Below, piece by piece: positions 42,748-52,108 of a DNA stretch of 64,000 nucleotides; positions within the stretch are counted from its first letter, which is position 1, and every line of letters begins with the position of its first letter. The notes under the pieces are model-generated. The model did no database searches and was not told where the DNA came from. It saw only the letters and a list, made by a program, of their open reading frames with translations. The stretch covers positions 1,426,001 to 1,490,000 of the forward strand of contig NZ_OY781106.1 of assembly GCF_963676475.1 (NCBI RefSeq), in the 5' to 3' direction. The position numbers were made by a program, and so were the translations under genes. This stretch comes from an uncultured Celeribacter sp. (GTDB lineage: Bacteria > Pseudomonadota > Alphaproteobacteria > Rhodobacterales > Rhodobacteraceae).

Positions 42748-43737
42748 TCACACCTTACCGTTCTTGCCCCGCCGCGCATCCGGGTGCAGCGCTGTGCCCA
42801 GAATATGCTCGGCCCTATGCACCACATGGCCGGCGTGGCCGACGATCAGCGGATCGGGCTCACCGATCAGCTCTTCGTCCTTGTCGGGGTAGTCGATGGT
42901 CATCAGGAAATGCTTCATGCATTCGATCCGGGCGCGTTTCTTGTCGTTCGACTTGATGATCGTCCAGGGCGCATCCGCCGTGTCCGTATAGAAAAACATC
43001 GCCTCTTTCGCCTCGGTATAGTCATCCCATTTGTCCAGCGAGGCCTTGTCGATCGGCGAAAGTTTCCACTGTTTCAGAGGATCGGTTTCGCGCGCCTTGA
43101 ACCGGCGTTGCTGTTCGGCCTGGGTCACCGAGAACCAGTATTTGTAGAGCTTGATCCCCGACCGCGTCAGCATGCGTTCGAATTCCGGCGTCTGGCGCAT
43201 GAATTCCAGATAATCGTTGGGACTACAGAACCCCATCACCCGCTCGACCCCCGCGCGGTTGTACCACGAGCGGTCATAGAGCACGAATTCGCCGCTGGTC
43301 GGCAGGTGTTCGACATAGCGTTGGAAAAACCATTGCCCGCGTTCTTCGTCAGTCGGCTTATTTAGCGCTACGACACGGGCATGACGCGGGTTCAAATGCT
43401 CCATGAAGCGCTTGATCGTGCCGCCCTTACCCGCCGCATCGCGGCCCTCGAAGAGCAAAACGAATTTGTCGCCGGTCTTCTGCGCCCAAAGCTGCGCTTT
43501 CAACAACTCGGCCTGAAGCGCCACCTTGGTGCGCTCATATTCCGTGCGGGTCATCTTTTTGCGATAGGGATATTTGCCGCTCTCAAAGGCCGCGCGAATC
43601 TTGTCCGGCGTCACGGTCGGGAAACTTTTCGGCCCACCATGCACAGTCGCCTCAGACGCAGCAGGCGCTGGCGTCGTTTCGGCGACAGGCTCAGCAACGG
43701 AAGGCGTATTGGCGGCGGGTTTCAAAGGCGTCGTCAT
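42748..43737 (-). CDS. ppk2: Polyphosphate kinase 2
   Basis: This 329-residue protein is a class I PPK2, which transfers phosphate between polyphosphate and nucleoside diphosphates. It has Walker A FEGRDAAGKGGTIKRF (about residues 95-110), Walker B YDRSWYNRAGVERVMGF (about 154-170) and the lid motif. The N-terminal 50 residues are Pro/Ala/Thr-rich linker. Only this kinase, and no ppk1, appears in the window, although an exopolyphosphatase gene (53982-55547) is present. Confidence 0.95.
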   Translation of the reverse strand: MTTPLKPAANTPSVAEPVAETTPAPAASEATVHGGPKSFPTVTPDKIRAAFESGKYPYRKKMTRTEYERTKVALQAELLKAQLWAQKTGDKFVLLFEGRDAAGKGGTIKRFMEHLNPRHARVVALNKPTDEERGQWFFQRYVEHLPTSGEFVLYDRSWYNRAGVERVMGFCSPNDYLEFMRQTPEFERMLTRSGIKLYKYWFSVTQAEQQRRFKARETDPLKQWKLSPIDKASLDKWDDYTEAKEAMFFYTDTADAPWTIIKSNDKKRARIECMKHFLMTIDYPDKDEELIGEPDPLIVGHAGHVVHRAEHILGTALHPDARRGKNGKV

Positions 43738-43934
43738 GCGGGCATATCTCCAGTACGTATAAAATTTTATCTGGCAAACTGTGCGCTTGTCACTTCCCTG
43801 TTACATGAAAACCCTTTGCCTTTCCTTGATCTGAGGCAAGGTTTATCGGCCTTTCCCCTCTATCGCTTGCGCCTTTTGCGCTCGAATGGTCTAATCCTTG
43901 TCCAAACGAGAATAGTCCGAGAATCGAGCGCAAT

Positions 43935-45890
43935 ATGTCCGACGACCTTCTGGCCAACGGCCCTGACGAGTATGATGCATCTTCCATCGAGGTGCTGGAG
44001 GGGCTTGAGCCCGTGCGCAAACGCCCCGGCATGTATATCGGCGGCACGGACGAGCGCGCGCTGCATCACCTTGTGGCGGAAATTCTCGACAACTCGATGG
44101 ACGAGGCCGTCGCGGGCCATGCCAACCGGATCGAGCTGATCCTTCATGCCGATTATTCCGTCACCGTCACCGACAACGGGCGCGGCATTCCGATTGATCC
44201 GCACCCGAAGTTTCCCGGCAAATCCGCGCTCGAAGTCATTCTCTGTACCCTCCACGCGGGCGGCAAATTCTCCGGCAAGGCCTATCAGACCTCGGGCGGG
44301 TTGCACGGCGTTGGCTCTTCCGTGGTGAACGCGCTCTCGGACCTGATGGTCGTGCAGGTCGCCAAGAACAAGGAACTTTTTGAGCAGCGGTTTTCCCGTG
44401 GCATTCCCGAGGGTCCGGTCGAAAAGGTCGGCGCCGCCCCCAACCGGCGCGGCACCTCGGTGAAATTCCACGCCGATGAGCAAATCTTCGGCTCGCATCG
44501 CTTCAAACCCAAGCGCCTCTTCACGCTGGCGCGCTCCAAGGCCTATCTTTTCTCCGGCGTTGAAATCCGCTGGAAAAGCGAGATCGACGATGGCGAGACG
44601 CCGACCGAGGCCACCTTTCACTTCCCCGGCGGTCTGGCGGATTACCTCTCTGAGACGCTCGGCACCTCGTCGACCTATTCCGAACGCCCCTTCGCGGGCG
44701 TGGTCGAATTCGGACCCCGCTTCGGCGTGGCGGGCAAGGTCGAATGGGCGATCAACTGGACGCCGTCGCGCGATGGCTTCCTCCAGTCCTACTGTAACAC
44801 CGTGCCGACGCCCGAGGGCGGCACCCATGAGGCGGGCTTCTGGGCCGCGATCCTCAAGGGCGTGAAGGCCTACGGCGAGCTGGTCGGCAACCGCAAAGCC
44901 AAGGACATCACCCGCGATGACCTGATCACCGGCGGCTGTGCTCTCGTGTCCTGTTTCATCTCCGATCCTGAGTTTGTCGGCCAGACCAAGGACCGCCTCG
45001 CCACCACCGAGGCCGCGCGTCTGGTCGAAAACTCGGTGCGCGATCACTTCGACAACTGGCTCGCCGCCGATACGAAATCCGCTGGCGCCATCCTCGATTT
45101 TCTGGTGCTCCGCGCCGAAGAACGCATGCGCCGCCGTCAGGAAAAAGAGACCCAGCGCAAATCCGCGACCAAGAAACTGCGCCTGCCGGGCAAGCTCACC
45201 GACTGTACCTCGAAAGACCGCTCCAACACCGAGCTGTTCATCGTCGAGGGCGACTCTGCGGGCGGTTCCGCCAAAGGCGCGCGCAAACGCGAGACGCAGG
45301 CTTTGCTGCCCTTGAAGGGCAAGATTTTGAACGTGCTGGGGGCAGCGTCGAACAAGCTGACGTCGAACCAAGAAATCTCGGACCTCTGCGAAGCCTTGGG
45401 CGTCGGCATGGGCACGCGCTTCAACGTCGATGACCTGCGCTACGAGCGCATCATCATCATGACCGACGCGGACGTCGACGGAGCCCATATCGCATCGCTC
45501 TTGATGACGTTTTTCTACACCCAGATGCGGCCCCTCATCGACCAGGGCCACCTCTACCTCGCCTGCCCGCCGCTCTACCGCCTGACGCAGGGCGCGAAAC
45601 GCGTCTACTGTCTGGATGAGGCAGAACGCGACATGTGGTTGGAGAAAGGCCTTGGCGGCAAAGGCAAAATCGACGTGTCGCGGTTCAAGGGGCTTGGCGA
45701 AATGGACGCCAAGGATTTGAAAGAAACCACGATGGACCCGGCCACGCGCAAGCTGATCCGGGTGACGATTGACGAAGACGAACCGGGCGAAACCGCGGAT
45801 TTGGTGGAGCGTTTGATGGGGAAAAAACCGGAGCTGCGGTTCCAGTATATTCAGGAGAATGCGCGGTTTGTTGAGGAATTGGATGTTTAG
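43935..45890 (+). CDS. parE: DNA topoisomerase IV subunit B
   Basis: This 651-residue protein has the GyrB/ParE ATPase site (LDNSMDEAV, DNGRGIP, GLHGVGSSVVNALS), a transducer domain and the TOPRIM region (ELFIVEGDSAGGSAKGARKRETQ ... MTDADVDGAHI). It decatenates daughter chromosomes with ParC. Length and the KRPGMYIGGTDERALHHLV start favour ParE over GyrB. A perfect hairpin follows the stop, then an AT-rich orphan gene. Confidence 0.95.
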   Translation: MSDDLLANGPDEYDASSIEVLEGLEPVRKRPGMYIGGTDERALHHLVAEILDNSMDEAVAGHANRIELILHADYSVTVTDNGRGIPIDPHPKFPGKSALEVILCTLHAGGKFSGKAYQTSGGLHGVGSSVVNALSDLMVVQVAKNKELFEQRFSRGIPEGPVEKVGAAPNRRGTSVKFHADEQIFGSHRFKPKRLFTLARSKAYLFSGVEIRWKSEIDDGETPTEATFHFPGGLADYLSETLGTSSTYSERPFAGVVEFGPRFGVAGKVEWAINWTPSRDGFLQSYCNTVPTPEGGTHEAGFWAAILKGVKAYGELVGNRKAKDITRDDLITGGCALVSCFISDPEFVGQTKDRLATTEAARLVENSVRDHFDNWLAADTKSAGAILDFLVLRAEERMRRRQEKETQRKSATKKLRLPGKLTDCTSKDRSNTELFIVEGDSAGGSAKGARKRETQALLPLKGKILNVLGAASNKLTSNQEISDLCEALGVGMGTRFNVDDLRYERIIIMTDADVDGAHIASLLMTFFYTQMRPLIDQGHLYLACPPLYRLTQGAKRVYCLDEAERDMWLEKGLGGKGKIDVSRFKGLGEMDAKDLKETTMDPATRKLIRVTIDEDEPGETADLVERLMGKKPELRFQYIQENARFVEELDV

Positions 45891-45894
45891 GGAG

Positions 45895-45919
45895 TTCTCG
45901 AAAGTATTACTTTCGAGAA
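45895..45919. repeat. Perfect hairpin just after parE
   Basis: A 10-bp stem (TTCTCGAAAG / CTTTCGAGAA) with loop TATTA, starting 5 nt after the parE stop. No T-tract follows, so it may be an RNA-stability hairpin or an insertion scar next to the AT-rich orphan. Confidence 0.6.
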
Positions 45920-45948
45920 GGGGGGATAGTTGAAGAAGGAAGATTCAT

Positions 45949-46344
45949 ATGAGACCTTTCTTACCAAATATTGAAGTAAATAAAGATGGAAACAACTCAG
46001 GTTGCTTTATTGCGAGCGAGGTAACGGGAACAAAATCACTTCGCATTGATTTTACAGGTTCCTTGCCAATCTCAAAGACGAACGCTCCCCCCTCAACAAA
46101 AGAGGACTTTAAATCTGACACTCTTCGCCAACATACATTCGAAGCCATTTGCCATGCCCTTCGATTGGCACATGACGGAGAGACGACACCATATCGCTTT
46201 ACCGATAAAAACCATAACGAATGGAACCTTGATTCATCCTCGGCATTTTGGCTATTGCAAACAGACCGTTGGCAGCCAACCGAGGAGGATTTGGCTTCGC
46301 CACACTTAATGCTTCGCTTTATTGGCGAAACGTCGCTGAATTAA
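45949..46344 (+). CDS. AT-rich orphan hypothetical protein
   Basis: This 131-residue protein is encoded by DNA conspicuously AT-richer than parE and the following genes. AAGGAAG lies 7 nt before the ATG, a convincing ribosome site. It has no signal peptide or membrane segment. The middle is helical and polar (DTLRQHTFEAICHALRLAHDGE), and a WQPTEEDLASPHLMLRFIGE C-terminus follows. I recognise no family. It is bracketed by a hairpin after parE and two hairpins after its own stop, which suggests an inserted cassette. Transfer is inferred from composition. Confidence 0.7.
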   Translation: MRPFLPNIEVNKDGNNSGCFIASEVTGTKSLRIDFTGSLPISKTNAPPSTKEDFKSDTLRQHTFEAICHALRLAHDGETTPYRFTDKNHNEWNLDSSSAFWLLQTDRWQPTEEDLASPHLMLRFIGETSLN

Positions 46345-46347
46345 AAG

Positions 46348-46401
46348 CAAGCATCCCGCTGGCGGGCGGGCAGGATGCTTGGCGATTGCCAAGGCAATCG
46401 C
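46348..46401 (+). repeat. Two tandem hairpins after the AT-rich orphan gene
   Basis: First hairpin: CAAGCATCC (46348-46356) / GGATGCTTG (46373-46381). Second, directly adjacent: GCGATTGC (46382-46389) / GCAATCGC (46394-46401) with loop CAAG. No T-tract follows either, but the first lies 4 nt after the stop codon and may act as the transcript end. Confidence 0.65.
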
Positions 46402-46514
46402 AAGTGCACCCGGTACTCCCAGTGCTCGGCACCCTTCCGCCCATCCCCGAACTGAGGGGAACCCTTCTCTCTGCCCCCGCGTTATACTCTCTGAAAACAA
46501 ATTCAGAGGCGCAT

Positions 46515-46949
46515 ATGACCCGCTTGAAAACCACAACTCTCCTCGCCCTCACGCTTTTGGCGGCAAGTCCGGCTTTTGCCAATCCGAACAAGGCCAAAAA
46601 CGGCAACGGGCACGGCAATGGAAATGGCAACGGCACCCCCGGCTATGTCCACGTCCATATCCCGGCGGGCTGCGATCTGCCGCCCGGGATTGAACAGCAA
46701 ATCCGTGAGGGCAAGCGCACCTCCCTGCCCCCCGGCATCGCCAAGAACTGCGCCCAAAACAAAGGCTTTGCAAAAGGCGACCGCCTGCCCAACGGTTACA
46801 CCATCCTGCGCGATTACGGGCGGTATGGCCTGCCCGATCCGGGCCGCGACCGCTACGCCCTCTCCGGCGACACGATCTACAAAATCGCCCGCGATGCGGC
46901 CATCGTCATCACCGCGATGGGGATTTACAACAACATCGCCAACAACTGA
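46515..46949 (+). CDS. Secreted CigR/RcnB-like protein
   Basis: This 144-residue protein has a signal peptide (LLALTLLAASPAFA) and an Asn/Gly-rich start (NGNGHGNGNGNG). It then has the CigR/RcnB-like pattern of LPPGIEQQIREGKRTSLPPGIAK and LPNGYTILRDYGRYGLPDPGRDRYALSGDTIYKIARDAAIVITAMGI. Such proteins sit in the periplasm or inner membrane; roles from nickel/cobalt efflux modulation (RcnB) to antivirulence (CigR) are known in other bacteria, not shown here. ATG 46515 is chosen for the signal peptide; the upstream in-frame sequence is not coding. Confidence 0.82.
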   Translation: MTRLKTTTLLALTLLAASPAFANPNKAKNGNGHGNGNGNGTPGYVHVHIPAGCDLPPGIEQQIREGKRTSLPPGIAKNCAQNKGFAKGDRLPNGYTILRDYGRYGLPDPGRDRYALSGDTIYKIARDAAIVITAMGIYNNIANN

Positions 46950-47006
46950 TCCGACCACGGAGCAGGGCAGATTGACGCTCTCCTCCGCGCTCTCCATAGT
47001 CGCGCC

Positions 47007-47867
47007 ATGCGTCGCTCCTTTGACACACTTGATCTCGTCGCCGTGCATCGGCGCCTCTTGGACCTCTTCGAAGAGCGCCCGCATCTCGGTGCGCGCGCGA
47101 CCGATGTCGAAGCGTTCCAAACCTATCATCAACGTGCTGTTTACCAGCTCACATGGGACGGGCGTCCGGCGATTGCCAAGATGATCTGGCACAGCGCAAA
47201 AGCCCGTGCCGTGAGCGGCCAGACCTCAGCCCTCAAACAGCTGCGTGGGGCGCTCGAAGGCCGACCGGCCCATGTCCCAGAGGTTCTCCATATCGCGCCG
47301 AAAGCCGGGTTCTTCGTGATTTCCTTTATCGAGGGCCCGAGCGGATTGGAGCATCTGCGCACAGGCGGCGCCATTGCAGAGGTGGTGGAGGCCGGACGGC
47401 TCTGGCTCGCGGAAGCCACGCGCGATAGCCGGACGCTGCGCCCCTTTCCCGTGGCGCGTTTAACCCGCAAGCTCGACAGCTGTGCAGATGGCCCCGCGCG
47501 AGACGTGGTGGAGCGCACACGGAAGCTTTTGGAACACGCGCCCGTGACCCTGACCATTGCATCGGGGCACGGCGATTACTGGCCCGGGAACCTGATCCTG
47601 AGCCCCGATGGCCCCACCGCAATTGACCTCTCCGGCCATCGCGACATCCCGTTGATCGAGGACATCACCCGCTTTGCGCGAGGCGTCAGCGAACATAATG
47701 AGGCAGGGCTGACCGAGGCGATCACCGCCCCGCTTTTGTCACTCTTGCCAGAAGAGGAAGCCGCGCGGAGTTTCGAGATTTTCTACGGGCTGACACTGGC
47801 GCAGAAAATCCACGCGAGCGGAGGGATCGGTTATGCCCATGAACGCGCGCGGTTTTTAACTCTTTAA
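47007..47867 (+). CDS. Aminoglycoside phosphotransferase/kinase-like protein
   Basis: This 286-residue protein has a protein-kinase-like fold. The Brenner motif GHGDYWPGNLIL (about residues 190-201, catalytic D and N) and the metal-binding AIDLSG with RDIPLIEDITRFA follow the phosphotransferase pattern. The lysine-bearing N-lobe shows AIAKMIWHSAKA. It is in the broad APH/choline-kinase superfamily; the substrate is unknown and I would not call it a resistance gene. It overlaps the convergent lolD stop by 4 nt. Confidence 0.75.
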   Translation: MRRSFDTLDLVAVHRRLLDLFEERPHLGARATDVEAFQTYHQRAVYQLTWDGRPAIAKMIWHSAKARAVSGQTSALKQLRGALEGRPAHVPEVLHIAPKAGFFVISFIEGPSGLEHLRTGGAIAEVVEAGRLWLAEATRDSRTLRPFPVARLTRKLDSCADGPARDVVERTRKLLEHAPVTLTIASGHGDYWPGNLILSPDGPTAIDLSGHRDIPLIEDITRFARGVSEHNEAGLTEAITAPLLSLLPEEEAARSFEIFYGLTLAQKIHASGGIGYAHERARFLTL

Positions 47868-48559
47868 ACCGGCACAACCTGACCGGCGTCCAACCGCACC
47901 ACACGGTCCATTTTCGCCGCCAATTCAAGGTTGTGCGTGGCGATCAGCGCCGAAAGCCCCTCGTCGCGCACCAAGCCCATCAACACATCGAACACCAAGT
48001 CCGAGGTTTCCGGGTCGAGGTTGCCGGTGGGTTCGTCCGCCAGCAATAGCCCCGGCTTGTTCGCCAAAGCGCGACAAAAGGCAACGCGTTGCTGCTCGCC
48101 CCCCGACAAGGCCGAGGGCCGGTGCTGGGCGCGTTTGCCGACGCCCACCTTTTCCAGCAATCCCATCGCCCGCTCCGAGGCCTCGGCCTCCGGCACGGCA
48201 TTGGCGAGCTGGGGCAGGATAACGTTGTCGAGCGCGGTGAATTCCGGCAGCAGGTGGTGGAACTGATAGATAAAGCCCACGCCCGCGCGGCGCATGGCGG
48301 TGCGGGGCCGGTCCCCCAAGCCCGTCATGTCTTGGCCGGCGATTTTGACCGATCCGCTGTCCGGCAGGTCCAAAAGCCCCGCGATGTGCAAAAGCGTGGA
48401 TTTGCCTGCGCCCGAGGGCGCAATAAGGCCGACGATCTCGCCGCGCGACACGGTCAAGTCGATGCCACGCAGCACGTCCACTTCGTTGGGCTTGCCGGCG
48501 TTGTAGGTCTTGGCGACGCTTGTCAGCGACAACATCTCACGCGCGGTTTGATCATTCAT
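47864..48559 (-). CDS. lolD: Lipoprotein-releasing ABC transporter ATP-binding protein
   Basis: This 231-residue ATPase energises release of lipoproteins from the inner membrane to LolA. Walker A is GLIAPSGAGKST (about residues 43-54), the signature ALSGGEQQRVAFCRALA and Walker B LLLADEPTGNLD follow, and the H-loop is ATHN. YQFHHLLPEFTALDNV is the Lol/MacB-type Q-loop. It overlaps the permease gene by 8 nt (stop of permease at 48552), so one operon is likely. Confidence 0.93.
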   Translation of the reverse strand: MNDQTAREMLSLTSVAKTYNAGKPNEVDVLRGIDLTVSRGEIVGLIAPSGAGKSTLLHIAGLLDLPDSGSVKIAGQDMTGLGDRPRTAMRRAGVGFIYQFHHLLPEFTALDNVILPQLANAVPEAEASERAMGLLEKVGVGKRAQHRPSALSGGEQQRVAFCRALANKPGLLLADEPTGNLDPETSDLVFDVLMGLVRDEGLSALIATHNLELAAKMDRVVRLDAGQVVPV

Positions 48560-49847
48560 AACGCAGCGCCTCCACAGGGTTCATGCGGGCCGCGCGGCGG
48601 GCCGGGAAAATGGTCACGATGAAAGAGAGGCCCAAGGACAAAGACACCGCCTTGAGAATATCTACGGCACGCAGTTCCGCAGGCAGTTCATAGATGCCAC
48701 GGATCGACGGATCCCATGCCCCACCGCCATTGAGCCAGTTCACAAAGCTCAGCACCTGGTCGATGTAGATCGCAAACAGCGACCCGAGGATCACGCCCAA
48801 AAGCGTGCCCAAGACGCCCGTTATCGCGCCACAGATGAAAAAGACACGCAAGATGGAGCCCTCAGTCAGGCCAATGGTGCGCAGGATGCCGATGTCGCGG
48901 CCCTTGTTTTTCACCAACATGATGAGGCCCGACACGATGTTCATCGCGGCGATCAGAACGAGCACCGAGAGGATCACAAACATCACGTTGTCCTCGATAT
49001 CCAAGGCGCGCAGGAACGACCCCGAAGCATCGCGCCAGGTCCAGACCATGCCGTGCTCGCCCACCGCTTGCAGCAAAGGGATCGCCATGTCGTCCACCGC
49101 TTCGGGATGCTCGACCATGACCTCGATCTCATCTGCCGCCCCCTCGCGGTTGAAAAACTTCTGCGCCTCGGCAAAGGGCAGATAAGCGCGTGTCTTATCA
49201 ATATCATAGCGCCCGGCGGAGAAGACATAGACGACCTCGAAAGAGGACACGCGCGGGCTTGTGCCAAAGGCGGTTTTGGCGCCATCGGGCGAGATCAGCT
49301 TGATCCTGTCGCCCACCGTGACGCCCAGATCACGCGCCACGCCGGAGCCGATCGCGATGCCCTCAGAAAACCGTGTCACGTCGCCCCAATGTTGATCCGG
49401 CTCGATGGCAACACGCGGGATGGTCATCAGGTCCGCGGGCGCGATGCCATAGACCTCGACGCCCGCATTGGTGCCCTTTGAGGAGACCATGACCTGACCA
49501 CGCACCAAAGGCGCAGCCCGGGTGACGCCCGGCACGGCGCGGAGTTTTTCGGCCCAGCCGTCGTAATCGGTGAGCGCGCGCGAGGTGGTGCCGTCTTCGG
49601 TCACGTAGATCGAGGAATAAACGGTCACATGGGCGTTGGAGCCGAGGATTGTATCGACGAATTCGGCGCGAAATCCGGTGCGCACGGCAAGCGTGATGAT
49701 CAAGGCCGCAACGGCCAAAGTGATGCCGATCAGCGAAATCCATGTCATCACGGACACGCCCCCCTCTTCGCGCCGCGCGCGCAGGTAGGCAAAGGCGATT
49801 TTCCACTCGAAGCGGGAAAAGGGCTTGGTCGTTCTGGCGGCGTCCAC
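48552..49847 (-). CDS. lolC: Lipoprotein-releasing ABC transporter permease (LolC/LolE type)
   Basis: This 431-residue permease has the family topology: an N-terminal amphipathic start (FEWKIAFAYLRARREEG), a first transmembrane helix (VMTWISLIGITLAVAALIITLAV), a large periplasmic MacB-like domain and three C-terminal helices (VMFVILSVLVLIAAMNIVSGL, VFFICGAITGVLGTLLGVILGSL, SLGLSFIVTIFPARRAARMNPVEALRYE). The C-terminal PARRAARMNPVEALRYE is diagnostic. Only one permease is present in the pair with LolD. Confidence 0.92.
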   Translation of the reverse strand: MDAARTTKPFSRFEWKIAFAYLRARREEGGVSVMTWISLIGITLAVAALIITLAVRTGFRAEFVDTILGSNAHVTVYSSIYVTEDGTTSRALTDYDGWAEKLRAVPGVTRAAPLVRGQVMVSSKGTNAGVEVYGIAPADLMTIPRVAIEPDQHWGDVTRFSEGIAIGSGVARDLGVTVGDRIKLISPDGAKTAFGTSPRVSSFEVVYVFSAGRYDIDKTRAYLPFAEAQKFFNREGAADEIEVMVEHPEAVDDMAIPLLQAVGEHGMVWTWRDASGSFLRALDIEDNVMFVILSVLVLIAAMNIVSGLIMLVKNKGRDIGILRTIGLTEGSILRVFFICGAITGVLGTLLGVILGSLFAIYIDQVLSFVNWLNGGGAWDPSIRGIYELPAELRAVDILKAVSLSLGLSFIVTIFPARRAARMNPVEALRYE

Positions 49848-49969
49848 GAAAAGGCTCCTGAAAACTTTGCCAGACCAAACCCTTTGGCCGCAGAAAGGTC
49901 AAGCGCTGCCCTGCCCTATACGCGGCCTCTTGCGATGAAACGCGATGAAAGCCGCGTGAGGGAAGCGGA

Positions 49970-50476
49970 TTAAAACGTGAGACCGGCCTGCGATTTGCGC
50001 CGACGGAACGGCCAGGCCAAAAGCGCCAACACGCCACTGACCGCCAGCCAGCCGCCGAGATAGCCGACAAGCGCGGAAATCCCACCCTCAAGCGTCAGGG
50101 GAAGCGCGGGGCGGAAATCGTCATAGGTTGCGCGCGCCAGCACCGTGTCGGCGACACGTTGTGGCATGGTCAGACGCTCCAGAGGCGTGGCCTCTTTCAG
50201 CACCGACAGGTCCTCCGACAATCGCGCGTGGCGGTCGATGGTGTTGCGCATGTCGCGGCGGCGGTTTTCGAGAAACACCGAGCCGCCCATCGCGGCCAGC
50301 GCCTCTTCGCGGCTCATCTCGGCGCGGGTGGCGGAGGCGTCGAAATCGGCGATGACCGTTTGCAGGGCCTCGACCTGACCGCCTAAGCGTTGTGTGTATT
50401 GCTGGGTGAACTCAGGAAACTGGGACACAACGGCGGCCCCCAACAGGCCGCCCGAAAGGGCGAGTGCTCTCAACAT
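49970..50476 (-). CDS. DUF2937 family membrane protein
   Basis: This 168-residue protein has a hydrophobic N-terminus (LALSGGLLGAAVV), a long polar helical middle with FPEFTQQYTQRLGGQVEAL and a C-terminal transmembrane segment (ISALVGYLGGWLAVSGVLALLAW), the DUF2937 layout. Function is unknown; the FTQQYxQRLGG signature defines the family. It lies between the proS terminator and the lol genes on the same strand, 122 nt upstream of lolC. Confidence 0.87.
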   Translation of the reverse strand: MLRALALSGGLLGAAVVSQFPEFTQQYTQRLGGQVEALQTVIADFDASATRAEMSREEALAAMGGSVFLENRRRDMRNTIDRHARLSEDLSVLKEATPLERLTMPQRVADTVLARATYDDFRPALPLTLEGGISALVGYLGGWLAVSGVLALLAWPFRRRKSQAGLTF

Positions 50477-50532
50477 ATTTGCCTCTCATCCGTCTGCTGC
50501 GGAATTTCTATGGGCAAAAGGCTAAAAGGATT

Positions 50533-50568
50533 CGGGGGCGAGACACAAATGCCTCGCCCCCGTTTTTT
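50533..50568. terminator. Strong hairpin terminator between proS and DUF2937
   Basis: A perfect 10-bp GC-rich stem (CGGGGGCGAG / CTCGCCCCCG) with a 10-nt loop, followed on the plus strand by TTTTTT. On the minus strand, where the genes lie, the tail is less T-rich (AATCCTTTT), but it is placed where proS transcripts should end. Confidence 0.8.
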
Positions 50569-50600
50569 AAAAGTCTCGCGAAAACTCGCCGATATGCGGA

Positions 50601-51938
50601 TCAGAGACCAGCGTAGATTTTCACGATTTTCTCGACCGCCAGCTCCGGCGTCATCTCTTCGCTCTCGCCCGTCTTGCGGCAGGTCACTTCGACCACGCCG
50701 TTCTTGAGTCCGCGCGGACCGACGGTGATGCGCCAGGGCAGACCGATCAGATCCATGGTGGCGAATTTGCCGCCCGCCCGTTCGTTGCGGTCGTCGTAAA
50801 GCGCCTCAAGACCCAGCGTTTCGAAGGACTTATAGAGCGCTTCACAGGCCGCATCGGCCTCTTCGTCGCCCTGTTTCAGGTTGACGATGCCAACGTGGAA
50901 GGGCGTCACGCCCTCCGGCCAGATGATGCCTTTGTCGTCATGGCTGGCTTCGATGATGGCGCCCAAGAGACGCGACACGCCGATGCCATGCGAGCCCATG
51001 TGCACAGGCACAGGTTTGCCATCCGGGCCTTGGACGGTGGCGCCCATTGACTCGGAATATTTCGTGCCGAAGTAGAAAATCTGACCGACTTCGATGCCAC
51101 GCGCGCTGCGGCGGCGCTCTTCGGGGACCTCGGCAAACACCGCTTCGTCGTGGGTCTCATCGGTGCGGGCATAGCGCGAGGTGAACTCTTCGAGCACGGC
51201 CTGACATTGCTCGACACTGTCGAAGTCGATCTCACGGTCGCCGAATTTCAGATCGGTAATCTCGCTGTCGTAAAACACCTCGGATTCGCCGGTCTCGGCC
51301 AGCACGAGGAACTCGTGGGTGTAATCGCCGCCAATCGGGCCACCGTCCGCGCGCATCGGGATCGCCTGAAGCCCCATGCGCTCATAGGTGCGCAGGTAGC
51401 TCACGAGGTGGCGGTTGTAGGCGTGGAGCGCGTCTTCCATCGACAAATCAAAGGTATAGCCGTCTTTCATAAAGAACTCGCGGCCCCGCATCACGCCGAA
51501 ACGCGGGCGGATTTCGTCGCGGAATTTCCACTGGATCTGATAGAGCGTCAGCGGCAGGTCCTTGTAGGACTTCACATAGCCGCGGAAGATGTCGGTGATC
51601 ATCTCTTCGTTGGTCGGGCCAAAGAGCATATCGCGGCCATGCCGGTCGGTGATCCGCAACATTTCGTCGCCATAGGCGTCATAGCGCCCGGATTCACGCC
51701 ACAGGTCCGCCGATTGCATCGTCGGCATAAGGACTGGAATATGGCCCGCACGCTGTTGTTCTTCGTGCACGATCCGCTCGATATTCTTGAGCACCTTGTA
51801 GCCCAGCGGCAGCCAGGAATAGATGCCGGCGGATTGCTGGCGGATCATGCCGGCGCGCAGCATCAGACGGTGCGACACGATTTGTGCCTCGGACGGGGTT
51901 TCTTTCAAAACCGGAAGGAAATAGCGCGACAGACGCAT
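50601..51938 (-). CDS. proS: Prolyl-tRNA synthetase (short bacterial type)
   Basis: This 445-residue class II synthetase lacks the editing insertion, as in alphaproteobacterial ProS. Motif 1 (SAGIYSWLPLGYKVLKNIE), motif 2 (MLFGPTNEEMITDIF ... QIQWKFRDEIRPRFGVMRGREFFMKDGYTF) and motif 3 (VHMGSHGIGVSRLLGAIIE) are present, then an anticodon-binding domain. The start MRLSRYFLPVLKETP at ATG 51938 is the conserved one. It is divergent from the AI-2E family gene. Confidence 0.97.
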   Translation of the reverse strand: MRLSRYFLPVLKETPSEAQIVSHRLMLRAGMIRQQSAGIYSWLPLGYKVLKNIERIVHEEQQRAGHIPVLMPTMQSADLWRESGRYDAYGDEMLRITDRHGRDMLFGPTNEEMITDIFRGYVKSYKDLPLTLYQIQWKFRDEIRPRFGVMRGREFFMKDGYTFDLSMEDALHAYNRHLVSYLRTYERMGLQAIPMRADGGPIGGDYTHEFLVLAETGESEVFYDSEITDLKFGDREIDFDSVEQCQAVLEEFTSRYARTDETHDEAVFAEVPEERRRSARGIEVGQIFYFGTKYSESMGATVQGPDGKPVPVHMGSHGIGVSRLLGAIIEASHDDKGIIWPEGVTPFHVGIVNLKQGDEEADAACEALYKSFETLGLEALYDDRNERAGGKFATMDLIGLPWRITVGPRGLKNGVVEVTCRKTGESEEMTPELAVEKIVKIYAGL

Positions 51939-52108
51939 AGGCGGAGCCCTCAAGTGATCAGTGTTTGCATCGGTCTAAGCGATCGCCAGAGCACAAACAA
52001 GACTGCGCAAGTTTTCCGCTTGTTTCAAAGCGGCGCCGCGCATTCCCTCTCTTCCCCTTGAAACCCATGTCGGCACGGGCGATATGGAGGAAAAGGCAAA
52101 GGGGCGTC

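Noticed and set aside
43860..45551. A 563-codon frame antisense to parE
   Set aside because: Antisense to a complete topoisomerase subunit with all motifs; composition typical of a GC-rich shadow frame.
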